Assembly: GCA_002480565.1 (NCBI GenBank) | Contig: DLCK01000026.1 | Span: 92,717 to 156,716, forward strand | Direction: 5' to 3' | DNA from: Phycisphaerales bacterium UBA7800 | GTDB lineage: Bacteria; Planctomycetota; Phycisphaerae; Phycisphaerales; Phycisphaeraceae | Length of the DNA stretch: 64,000 bases | Part shown: one piece after another, positions 56,706-64,000 of the stretch | How positions within the stretch are numbered: the stretch's first letter is position 1 | Layout of the letters: each line of letters begins with the position of its first letter | Notes under the pieces: model-generated | Told to the model about the DNA's origin: nothing | The model's input: the letters and a program-made list of their open reading frames with translations, nothing else | Databases searched by the model: none | Translations under genes and position numbers: made by a program

Positions 56706-57698
56706 TTACCACGCATAGGCGACCGGTGCTTCGCCACCGGGTCCAGGCCAGATTTCGTCGAGCTTGGTCATGGTTTCGTCACTAAGCTTAATATCCAAAG
56801 CAGCCATAGCACTATTGAGTTGCTCCATCGTTCGCGGGCCAATGATGGGGGCAGTAACCACCGGGTTATGCATCAGCCATGCCAAGGCGACTTCCGCCGG
56901 GGCGACACCAATCTCTTTACAGAGTGCTTCATAGGCTTCGAGTTGCGGGCGCATTTTGGCGACTGCCTTGTCAAAGTTTTCACCTGATCTGCGTCCCTTA
57001 TCATACTTCTCCAATGCACCTGCAAGATAACCACCCGCAACCGGTGACCATGGGATCAAGCCCAGTCCCAACTCACGACAGGCAGGGACGACTTCCAGTT
57101 CAATCGTGCGGGTTTTGAGGTTATAAACCGACTGCTCGCTGACTAAACCCACAAGATTTCGGGCGATGCCTGCCTGATTAGCCAATGCAATATCCCAGGC
57201 AGCAAAGTTAGATGAACCGACATAGATAATCTTGCCTTGGCGGATGAGTGTTTCCATGGCCTGCCAGATTTCTTCCCACGGGCAGTTGCGATCCACGTGA
57301 TGCATTTGATACAGGTCGATCACATCGGTCTGCAATCGTCGCAGAGAATCATCACAATGACGCATGATTTTCATTGCTGACAAACTACGGCGATCACGAT
57401 TCACTTCCGGTTCACCTTTACGCTCGACAGGATTGTAGACTTTGGTAGCAAGCACAATTTGTTGACGCCGACCACCACCTTGGGCAAGCCATCTACCAAT
57501 AAGTTCTTCACATGCCCCATGATGCGTACTCCAACCACCATAGACATCCGCGGTATCAAAGAAGTTGATCCCAGCATCAATCGCAGCATCCATCATCGCA
57601 AAGCTGTCAGCTTCATTGGCATGCCAGCCGAAGTTCATCGTCCCCAGACAAATCGGGCTGACCTGTAAACCTGTACGACCCAGTGAGACATATTCCAT
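56706..57698 (-). CDS. Aldo/keto reductase
   Basis: A protein of 330 residues starting at MEYVSLGRTG, with AGAGGAG 9 nt upstream. Catalytic tetrad residues are visible: Asp in FFDTADVYGG, Tyr in the same motif, Lys in VLATKVYNP and His in LYQMHHVDRN. The NADP-binding C-terminal segment is APIIGPRTMEQLNSAM. It is a cytosolic NADPH-dependent carbonyl reductase, closest to the Shaker-beta/YajO-like branch; substrate unknown. Confidence 0.93.
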   Translation of the reverse strand: MEYVSLGRTGLQVSPICLGTMNFGWHANEADSFAMMDAAIDAGINFFDTADVYGGWSTHHGACEELIGRWLAQGGGRRQQIVLATKVYNPVERKGEPEVNRDRRSLSAMKIMRHCDDSLRRLQTDVIDLYQMHHVDRNCPWEEIWQAMETLIRQGKIIYVGSSNFAAWDIALANQAGIARNLVGLVSEQSVYNLKTRTIELEVVPACRELGLGLIPWSPVAGGYLAGALEKYDKGRRSGENFDKAVAKMRPQLEAYEALCKEIGVAPAEVALAWLMHNPVVTAPIIGPRTMEQLNSAMAALDIKLSDETMTKLDEIWPGPGGEAPVAYAW

Positions 57699-57948
57699 GG
57701 TAATCAACTCCTCTAATAGTTTAATCCTGAGCTTTAAAACACCAACACACCACGATAAATCCAATCCCCTCATATCGCAATGGTATTACATGTATCCCAT
57801 GACTGATTGCATGTAACCGTTTGTACTTTTATTCGAAAATTTACAAAGCAGCACCCATGACCCCAACTGTCATCCCGTGGTGATAAGATCAGGCTGGCAG
57901 TTCTGCCCCGTGTGTTTCACTAACCTTGCACAAGAAAAGGAGTCACCA

Positions 57949-58161
57949 ATGCCCAGTAATAAGAGCATACGTAAACAAAAGCACAAAACTTATCTGGATA
58001 CTTTACCTACGACGACGATGCAGGAACTAATCGACTGTGGCAAGTATCCGGCTGATTATATGTTCATGAATGCTGAAGAAATCAGCCGGTGGCAAATGTC
58101 ACAGATTAAAACTCAAAGAAAAATAGAAAACAAATATGACTTTGAAATCACTGACGAATAA
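57949..58161 (+). CDS. Small hypothetical protein
   Basis: A protein of 70 residues. A strong AAGGAG ribosome-binding site 7 nt before the ATG indicates that it is translated. The N-terminus is Lys/Arg-rich (NKSIRKQKHK) and the rest is acidic and helical (EEISRWQMSQIKTQRKIENKYDFE). No family was recognised; size and basic start would suit a nucleic-acid- or ribosome-associated protein, which is only a guess. Confidence 0.65.
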   Translation: MPSNKSIRKQKHKTYLDTLPTTTMQELIDCGKYPADYMFMNAEEISRWQMSQIKTQRKIENKYDFEITDE

Positions 58162-58359
58162 CAAGCAAACGCACCACCACAACGACATTTTTCATTTTGT
58201 ATGCGCGTTCATAATGGGATTGCGTCACTGAGCATAAGTATTTGGCATCTGGCGCTAAAGTGAAACTGTGCTGTTGCATGTAAGATGGGCCGATGCCAAT
58301 TAGCCTTGCAGCGAACAAGACAGCATGCTTTATCCACATACTTTTACAAGGAACTTCCC

Positions 58360-59715
58360 ATGGCTCAATATACTTTCAAACCACGTGAATTAGATATGGA
58401 TGATTCATGGGATGTCATAGTGGTGGGCGGGGGCCCTGCCGGTTGTACGGCGGCGGCATCGGCGGCGCGGGAAGGTGCTAGAACCTTACTCATTGAAGCG
58501 ACCGGCATCCTCGGCGGTATGGGCACATCCGCTCTTGTTCCAGCATGGTGTCCGTTTACCGACAAGCAAAAAATCATCTACCGCGGGATGGGGGAAACCA
58601 TACTCAAAAAATGCATCGCAGGCATGCCTCATGTCGCTGAGGATCAGTTCAACTGGACACCGATCGATGCTGAACAGCTCAAACGTATTTACGATGATCT
58701 GGTTACTGATGCTGGCGTGACGGTCATGTTTCATTCGGTACTCAGTGCAGTTGATGTGGATGATCAAGGTAATGTCCAGGCTATCATTATCAGCAGCAAA
58801 GCAGGTCTTACAGCCTATAAAGCCAAGGTCTACGTGGACTGTTCCGGTGATGCGGACTTGGCTGCCTGGGCCGGCGCCGAGTTCCAAAAAGGTGATGAAC
58901 AGACCGGGGAAATGCAGCCAGGGACCCATTGTTTCCTACTTACCAATGTCGATATGTATCATCACAATCACGGACCATGGCTTCATGGCAGTAACCAAAA
59001 CAGTCCTGTTCACAAGATGGCAGCGGACCCTGAATTTGATTTGATCATCGACGCTCATGCCTGCAATAACATCGTCGGCCCTGGCACCATCGGTTTTAAT
59101 GCCGGTCACGTCTGGGGAGTTGATAATACCGACCCGTTTTCACTTTCCAAAGGTTTGATGCAAGGCCGCCGCTTTGCTGATCAGTTTCAACGTGCTTTGG
59201 TCAAGCACCATCCCAAAGCCTATGCGGGGAGCTTCCTTGTCAGCACCGGTTCACTGCTTGGTATCCGCGAGACGCGTCGTATTATTGGTGATTACATACT
59301 TACCCGTGATGACTATATTGCACGTCGCAGTTTTCCTGATGAGATCGCTCGCAACAGTTACTATCTTGATGTGCATCTGAGTAAAAGTGAAAAGGACATG
59401 GCCGAGCCGGAGTTGGACAAGCGATGTGCTCGTTATGAACCAGGTGAAAGTCATGGAATTCCTTACCGCTGCCTGACTCCCAAAGGTTTAAAGAACGTAT
59501 TAATCGCTGGCCGATGTATTTCAGCCGACCGCGCTGTGCAAGGGAGCACCCGTGTCATGCCGGTTTGTCTAGTGATGGGTGAGGCCGCCGGTTTAGCCGC
59601 CGCGATGGCCGGACAAGCACAATCCATCGACACGCATGCGATTGATACAAACGACCTGCGCAGTCGATTGCAAGCTTATGGTGCGTATCTCCCAAAGGTT
59701 GATGACAGTCAATAA
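58360..59715 (+). CDS. FAD-dependent oxidoreductase (FAD_oxidored family)
   Basis: A protein of 451 residues with AAGGAAC before the ATG. The N-terminal Rossmann motif VIVVGGGPAGCTAAASAAREG binds FAD, followed by LGGMGTSALVP. The C-terminal NVLIAGRCISADRAVQGSTRV and GEAAGLAAAMA form the second FAD contact. Proteins of this family are frequent in planctomycetes beside sugar-degradation genes; the substrate is unknown. Possibly co-transcribed with the alpha/beta hydrolase that follows after 174 nt. Confidence 0.9.
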   Translation: MAQYTFKPRELDMDDSWDVIVVGGGPAGCTAAASAAREGARTLLIEATGILGGMGTSALVPAWCPFTDKQKIIYRGMGETILKKCIAGMPHVAEDQFNWTPIDAEQLKRIYDDLVTDAGVTVMFHSVLSAVDVDDQGNVQAIIISSKAGLTAYKAKVYVDCSGDADLAAWAGAEFQKGDEQTGEMQPGTHCFLLTNVDMYHHNHGPWLHGSNQNSPVHKMAADPEFDLIIDAHACNNIVGPGTIGFNAGHVWGVDNTDPFSLSKGLMQGRRFADQFQRALVKHHPKAYAGSFLVSTGSLLGIRETRRIIGDYILTRDDYIARRSFPDEIARNSYYLDVHLSKSEKDMAEPELDKRCARYEPGESHGIPYRCLTPKGLKNVLIAGRCISADRAVQGSTRVMPVCLVMGEAAGLAAAMAGQAQSIDTHAIDTNDLRSRLQAYGAYLPKVDDSQ

Positions 59716-59889
59716 CAGATTGTATGAACCCACAATCCAATACCAGAAATCCCCTCAAAAACACGGGGGACTTCGTAGACAAAGTTGCTGTGAGATTTGC
59801 TATTTCAAAAATACACACATGGTCCCTGTTACCAAAATCAGAAGCAGCATGGCTGATAGCAAAGCATTACGTTGGTATGATGTCGGGTT

Positions 59890-60705
59890 ATGAATCAAGC
59901 ATCAACAATTAAATCGGTGACGGATATTCAATTCGCACAGGCGGGAGATGTGCCATTGCTTTTGGATTTGCATCTGCCTGTGTCAGCGGACTTGCCAGAG
60001 TTGGTGGTGTGGTTGCATGGCGGGGGTTGGCGGGGTGGTGATAAGGCTGACTGTCGGGTGAAGTATCTTGTTGAGCATGGTTATGCGGTGGCAAGTGTGA
60101 ATTATCGACTCACCGATGAGGCTTGCTTTCCTGCACAGATTCATGACTGTAAAGCTGCGATCCGATACCTGCGTGGGCAGGCCAAAGCGCTTGGTTACCG
60201 TGTCGATAAGCTGGTGGTAACGGGTGGTAGTGCAGGGGCGCATTTGGCATCTTTGCTTGGGACGACCAATGGTGATGAAGCGTTGGAAGGGACGCTGGGG
60301 GATCATCTGGATCAATCTTCGGATGTGGATGGGGTGATGAATTTTTATGGACCCCAGGATTTTATCCTCCGCGCCAAGACGCAGCCGGAAAAGGTGTTCC
60401 CGCCGAATTCGATTGTTCACAAGTTGCTGGGGTGTCGGGTGGATGAAAATGAAGCGCTTGCCAAACAGGCGTCGCCGGCATGGCAAGTGGATGAGAAGAC
60501 CGTGCCGTTCTTGATCTTTCAGGGTGATGCAGACCCACAGGTTTTACCGGATCAGCAGGAGAGCTTGATGACCGCGCTGGCGGAACACGGGATTGCGCAT
60601 CGGTACTTCATCGGCCCGGGCTTTGTGCATAGTGATATGAGGTTTTATGACGCCCCATATCGTGAGCCGGTGTTGGCATTTCTCGATGAGATTTACGGTG
60701 CGTGA
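59890..60705 (+). CDS. BD-FAE-like alpha/beta-hydrolase (esterase/lipase)
   Basis: A protein of 271 residues, no signal peptide. The oxyanion motif HGGGW (43-47) and the nucleophile elbow GGSAGAH with S114 place it in the hormone-sensitive-lipase/BD-FAE group. Asp in FQGDADPQV and His in GPGFVHSDM complete the triad. It would remove acyl or feruloyl groups from small substrates in the cytoplasm. It converges on another sugar-ester hydrolase gene. Confidence 0.9.
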   Translation: MNQASTIKSVTDIQFAQAGDVPLLLDLHLPVSADLPELVVWLHGGGWRGGDKADCRVKYLVEHGYAVASVNYRLTDEACFPAQIHDCKAAIRYLRGQAKALGYRVDKLVVTGGSAGAHLASLLGTTNGDEALEGTLGDHLDQSSDVDGVMNFYGPQDFILRAKTQPEKVFPPNSIVHKLLGCRVDENEALAKQASPAWQVDEKTVPFLIFQGDADPQVLPDQQESLMTALAEHGIAHRYFIGPGFVHSDMRFYDAPYREPVLAFLDEIYGA

Positions 60706-60725
60706 TCTTGCGTGCATATTCAATG

Positions 60726-60762
60726 CAAGGCATCAGCAACACGCAGTATCGCAACTATTTTG
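60726..60762. repeat. Dispersed repeat, ATCAGCAACACGCAG family, copy 3
   Basis: AAGGCATCAGCAACACGCAG followed by TATCGCAACTATTT, in the 84-nt gap between convergent hydrolase genes. Confidence 0.7.
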
Positions 60763-60789
60763 AATACGCATATCAACACGTCTCAGAGT

Positions 60790-61956
60790 CTACCCGTCTG
60801 AACCCCATTGGGTATGGGGAGTGGAGGCGAGCAGGTTGTCTTGATTGATCGCGTTGATGAAGGCGCAGCCCCAATCGCTTTTGGGCAAATCGACGATGAC
60901 GGCCTGACCATCTTCGCAGGTTTGGACGGGGACTTCTTGCCAGTGTTTTTCGGGCCACCATGTATGTTGTTTGTCGGTGGTATAGAGCAGGGATGCAGCG
61001 GTGAGAGGTTCTTCAAATCGGGCGATGAGCTTGCCGTCTTCCTGGTATTGTTCGGTCCATGCGGGCAGGTCGGGGGTTTGATGCAAAATATTGTTTACAA
61101 AGGCAAGGATTTCGCGCGGGGTCTGTCCTTCCCAGTGTCCGTGATCCATCCGCAAACGTTGGACGAGGGTGACGGGGCCTTGGCATTGGAGGTAAGTATT
61201 CTGCCAGGCAGGGGGATGGTAGGCGAAGTCGTTGGTGCCGTTGACAAAGAGCATGGGATAGGTGACTTGCTCGATATAGGATGAGGGGTCGAAGTTTTCC
61301 ATCCACAGTTCGGTGAGTTCATCTCCGAGGATGTTAAAGCCACTTTCGGCTTCGGGGTTGTTCATCCAGGTTGATGCCGCAGTGAGATGGCCACAGCCGT
61401 AGACGGGGATGGCAAATTTATTTCTGTCATCGAGTCCTGCCGCCAGACAGGTAAGATATCCGCCCCATGAAATCCCAGTCATACCGATGCGGTTTTCATC
61501 GACCTGCGGAAGTTGGGCAAGGATGGTATGAGCGCGGAAAATCGCAGCGATGGCATGGTAGGACCAACATTCTTTGATGCCGACACGCAGGTGATCGAAC
61601 TTGCCATCATGCTCCTGATTGGGGCCGTAGTCCGGCAGCTTCATATCCTCGCCATCACAACCGCCAAGGTCCATGGCAATGGCTGCATAACCCGCATCGT
61701 TCCACATGCGAACCCAGTATTCGTAGGCTTTACCACCGCCGCCGTGAATCAACACAATACCCGGCACTTTGCCATCACGTTCCCAGGCCGAGGTCTTGGG
61801 CAAGCTCATGTAGGCAAAGACGCTCGTGCCTCGACCGCGATAGGGTTCATTGGCATAGGTGATCTTCTGGACACCATTGGGGGTGCCGCCCTGATCGGTG
61901 ACAGTAACGGGTTGACGCAGAGCGTTGATGTCCCATGGACCGGTTTGGATGGACAT
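60790..61956 (-). CDS. Acetyl xylan esterase-like / dienelactone-hydrolase-family protein
   Basis: A protein of 388 residues. The alpha/beta-hydrolase core has GIVLIHGGGGKAY (oxyanion region) and the nucleophile elbow GISWGG with S163. Asp in FVNGTNDFAYHP and His in RMDHGHW are the likely remaining triad residues. A C-terminal beta-rich domain of about 100 residues (LPAWTEQYQEDGKLIARF onward) resembles that of planctomycete acetylxylan-esterase-like proteins. No signal peptide. AAGG precedes the ATG at 61,956; the TTG at 62,022 lies in repeat sequence. Confidence 0.88.
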   Translation of the reverse strand: MSIQTGPWDINALRQPVTVTDQGGTPNGVQKITYANEPYRGRGTSVFAYMSLPKTSAWERDGKVPGIVLIHGGGGKAYEYWVRMWNDAGYAAIAMDLGGCDGEDMKLPDYGPNQEHDGKFDHLRVGIKECWSYHAIAAIFRAHTILAQLPQVDENRIGMTGISWGGYLTCLAAGLDDRNKFAIPVYGCGHLTAASTWMNNPEAESGFNILGDELTELWMENFDPSSYIEQVTYPMLFVNGTNDFAYHPPAWQNTYLQCQGPVTLVQRLRMDHGHWEGQTPREILAFVNNILHQTPDLPAWTEQYQEDGKLIARFEEPLTAASLLYTTDKQHTWWPEKHWQEVPVQTCEDGQAVIVDLPKSDWGCAFINAINQDNLLASTPHTQWGSDG

Positions 61957-62020
61957 GGTTTGAACCTTATGAAAAGGAGCACCGGCGGTTAAGCCGATGC
62001 TCGTTTGGTTTGTGTTTTTC

Positions 62021-62072
62021 AAGGCAAGCCCCGGAAGCCCCGGGGACTAAAGTCCCGCGGGCTTTAATGTGT
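62021..62072. repeat. Dispersed hairpin repeat, GCCC(G)GGGACT family, copy 3
   Basis: AAGCCCCGGAAGCCCCGGGG followed by ACTAAAGTCCCGCGGGCTTT. It lies between ileS and the downstream esterase gene. Confidence 0.75.
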
Positions 62073-62096
62073 CATTGTAGCGCATTGGCAAGTTGG

Positions 62097-64000
62097 TTAT
62101 GCGACGCCGACGGCAGCTGCGTCACGGGTGGACAACATCACGTCGTTGTCTTCCCATGTGTAGGCTTTGACGGTACCATCGCGTTTCCAGCTTCGGTCGC
62201 ATCGCGGTTGATCTCGCAGGTCGATCACTTGCAGCGTATCACCCTCGACGGTCACCTTGGAAATGCCACACATGTCCGCAAGGTCTGTTGGGTCAAATGC
62301 ACTCAGATCCGCCCCCTCAGTCCTGGCAGGTAAAACCAAGCCCAAATCCAAGGGGTTGTCCAGGTCGTTGGCCTGGCGGAATTTTTCCAACTCCCGCATC
62401 CAGCCGTCCCGCTGTTTCATCACCGCATCCCATTGATCACTGACCGGGATCTGCTTCATGCAACTGGTGTCCTGGAAGGTCATCAAATGCACGCACTTGG
62501 CATCATCACCTTCGAGCGCTCGCCATGCTTCATCCGCAGTGTGGGGCATGATTGGAGCCAGCAGACGAATCAACACCGTACTGATGCGATACACCGTCGC
62601 CTGAGCACGCTTGCGTCGCAGACTTCCGGGGGCATCACAGTACAGACGATCCTTCACCGCTACCAGATACTCCGCAGAAAGCGTGTCATTGCAGAAGTTG
62701 TACAGCAGTTCTGACGCACCACGGAAGTTGAAGTTGGCGTAGCAATCCGTCACCTTGTCGGAGAGCTTGATGAGTTGGCCAATCGCCCAGGCATCGATGC
62801 TGGTAGCTTCTTTGTCGGTGAGTTTCACCTTGTCGGTCTCTTTGTCAAAGTCACTGAGATTGCTCAGCAGGAACCGGATGGTGTTACGAATTTTGCGATA
62901 CTCTTCGCCAGCAAGTTTGAAGAAGGCGTGATCGACCTTGATGTCATTTTCGACATTCAGGCGACTGACCCACCAGCGACAAACGTCTGCACCAAACTCC
63001 TTAAGCAGGTCAGCCACATCAAGGGTGTTGCCCAGACTCTTGGACATTTTCTTGCCATCTTTGTCGACCATGAAGCCATGGGTCAGCACGGATTCAAAGG
63101 CAGGCTTACCGGTCACGCCGATGGCAGGTAGCAATGAGTGTTGGAACCAGCCACGGTGTTGGTCAGACCCTTCGAGGTACAAGTCGGTGACGCCATCGCC
63201 AGCATCACCTTTGTCCAAACCGCGCTTGCGCATGCAGGCATTCCATGATGAGCCGGACTCAAACCAGACATCGAAGGTGTCGCGTGCTTTGTGCAGTTGG
63301 AAGAGTTCCACATCCTTGACCCATGCGGGTGCATCGGGGTCGGAGGCAGCATCATAGGTCGCCAGGATTTGATCCGGTGTTGCCACGAACCAGCTGTCGG
63401 AGCCATGTTGACCGAAGCATTCAGCGACGGCTTTGACGGAGGCAGCAGTAAGCAGCGGCGCCCCCTCGGTTCCTTCAGGTGGATAAAACGCGGGGATCGG
63501 CAGACCCCACGAGCGTTGACGGCTGATGCACCAGTCGGGGCGCGACTCAAGCATGCCACGCATGCGGTTACGACCCCATTCGGGAATGAAACGAATTTTG
63601 TTGGCTGCATAGTCCATGGCAAGTTTGCGCATGGTGCTTTGACCTGCCGGCGAGCTAAAGTCTTTGTCGACGCCGATGAACCATTGTTCGGTCGCACGGA
63701 AGATCACAGGGGTCTTGCCACGCCAGTCATGCGGGTAGCTGTGCATGAACTTGTGGGTGTGGAAGAGATGGCCCGATGCGATAAGGTGATCGACGACGAG
63801 GGGGTTGCCATCCCAGATACTCTTGCCGGTGAGCCAGTCGGGAGCGGTGTCGTCGAACGTGCCATCACCTTGTACGGGGCAGTAGATGGGCAGGCCTTCG
63901 CGGAGTCCGGTTTGGTAGTCTTCCACGCCGTGTCCGGGGGCGGTATGCACCATACCGGTGCCGTCTTCGAGAGTGACGTATTCGGCATGGACGATCTTGC
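62097..64000 (-). CDS. ileS: Isoleucyl-tRNA synthetase, C-terminal part (5' end beyond window)
   Basis: At least 634 residues; the frame is open to the right edge. The part seen starts in the editing domain (YVTLEDGTGMVHTAPGHG). It includes the LEGSDQHRGWFQHSLLP and DGKKMSKSLGN signature segments of class Ia synthetases and the anticodon-binding helical domain (IDAWAIGQLIKL). The C-terminus ends without the CxxC...CxxC zinc-binding module usual in bacterial IleRS, as in the eukaryote-like class. Charges tRNA-Ile with proofreading of valine. Confidence 0.95.
   Translation of the reverse strand, partial: KIVHAEYVTLEDGTGMVHTAPGHGVEDYQTGLREGLPIYCPVQGDGTFDDTAPDWLTGKSIWDGNPLVVDHLIASGHLFHTHKFMHSYPHDWRGKTPVIFRATEQWFIGVDKDFSSPAGQSTMRKLAMDYAANKIRFIPEWGRNRMRGMLESRPDWCISRQRSWGLPIPAFYPPEGTEGAPLLTAASVKAVAECFGQHGSDSWFVATPDQILATYDAASDPDAPAWVKDVELFQLHKARDTFDVWFESGSSWNACMRKRGLDKGDAGDGVTDLYLEGSDQHRGWFQHSLLPAIGVTGKPAFESVLTHGFMVDKDGKKMSKSLGNTLDVADLLKEFGADVCRWWVSRLNVENDIKVDHAFFKLAGEEYRKIRNTIRFLLSNLSDFDKETDKVKLTDKEATSIDAWAIGQLIKLSDKVTDCYANFNFRGASELLYNFCNDTLSAEYLVAVKDRLYCDAPGSLRRKRAQATVYRISTVLIRLLAPIMPHTADEAWRALEGDDAKCVHLMTFQDTSCMKQIPVSDQWDAVMKQRDGWMRELEKFRQANDLDNPLDLGLVLPARTEGADLSAFDPTDLADMCGISKVTVEGDTLQVIDLRDQPRCDRSWKRDGTVKAYTWEDNDVMLSTRDAAAVGVA

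Noticed and set aside
58330..58338. Perfect DnaA box TTATCCACA
   Set aside because: Single isolated copy just before a metabolic gene; one 9-mer is not evidence of an origin.

Overview
The window looks like a chromosomal segment of a Gram-negative planctomycete, probably class Phycisphaerae. This is inferred from gene content: a solitary mraZ with no division cluster after it, a eukaryotic-type (GT3) glycogen synthase, an autotransporter and other beta-barrel candidates, FlgM and CheX, a SMUG1-type uracil glycosylase, and many sugar-ester hydrolases. No rRNA, tRNA, CRISPR array, prophage or intact transposase gene was seen. Genes lie on both strands in short operons, separated by unusually many hairpin-forming dispersed repeats.

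Layout. 1-3.8 kb: a truncated membrane endonuclease/exonuclease/phosphatase protein, a LamG plus beta-helix protein and a nitroreductase. 4-11.3 kb: a LysR regulator translationally coupled to gltB, followed by gltD (ammonia assimilation). 11.8-17 kb: a lipoprotein, a secreted esterase, an AsmA-like protein, a small membrane protein and dnaA. 17-20.5 kb: a GNAT gene enclosed by nested inverted repeats, a TauE-type exporter and glycogen synthase. 20.6-26.4 kb: an FGE-fold protein, hisS with a secreted partner, a YmdB-like phosphodiesterase and an omega-amidase. 26.7-33 kb: mraZ with candidate MraZ boxes, an apparently structured RNA of about 0.5 kb, a CBS protein, folP with a MITE-like insertion at its stop codon, rpe, a beta-barrel candidate and nrdR. 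33-41.8 kb: envelope glycosyltransferase and kinase, a VOC-GyrI fusion, flgM, an autotransporter, CheX, a candidate small RNA and a histidine kinase. 41.8-45 kb: a 1-kb gene-free region with two parS sites, parB without parA, and agmatine deiminase. 45.4-48.5 kb: two bd-oxidase-like membrane subunits, each with a C-terminal haem c site. 48.6-51 kb: RluA- and SpoU-type RNA modification enzymes and SMUG1. 51-56.6 kb: a sigma-54 activator divergent from a VIT/VWA surface protein, with a lipoprotein and a rhombosortase. 56.7-64 kb: aldo/keto reductase, FAD oxidoreductase, two alpha/beta hydrolases and the 3' part of ileS.

The most interesting system is 51,057-56,624. A one-component sigma-54 activator faces a VIT/VWA protein that has a near-consensus -24/-12 promoter. 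Two TTTGTACAC repeats exactly 21 bp apart lie between them. The VIT/VWA protein ends in a Gly-rich/TM/Arg tail of the GlyGly-CTERM kind, and a rhombosortase, the enzyme expected to process such tails, lies two genes downstream. The layout parallels the dedicated sortase/VIT-VWA systems of marine proteobacteria, with a rhomboid-family protease in place of the sortase. Other strong signals are the structured RNA after mraZ, the 192-bp inverted-repeat element with a 12-bp flanking direct repeat next to folP, and the two-subunit bd-like haem-c complex.
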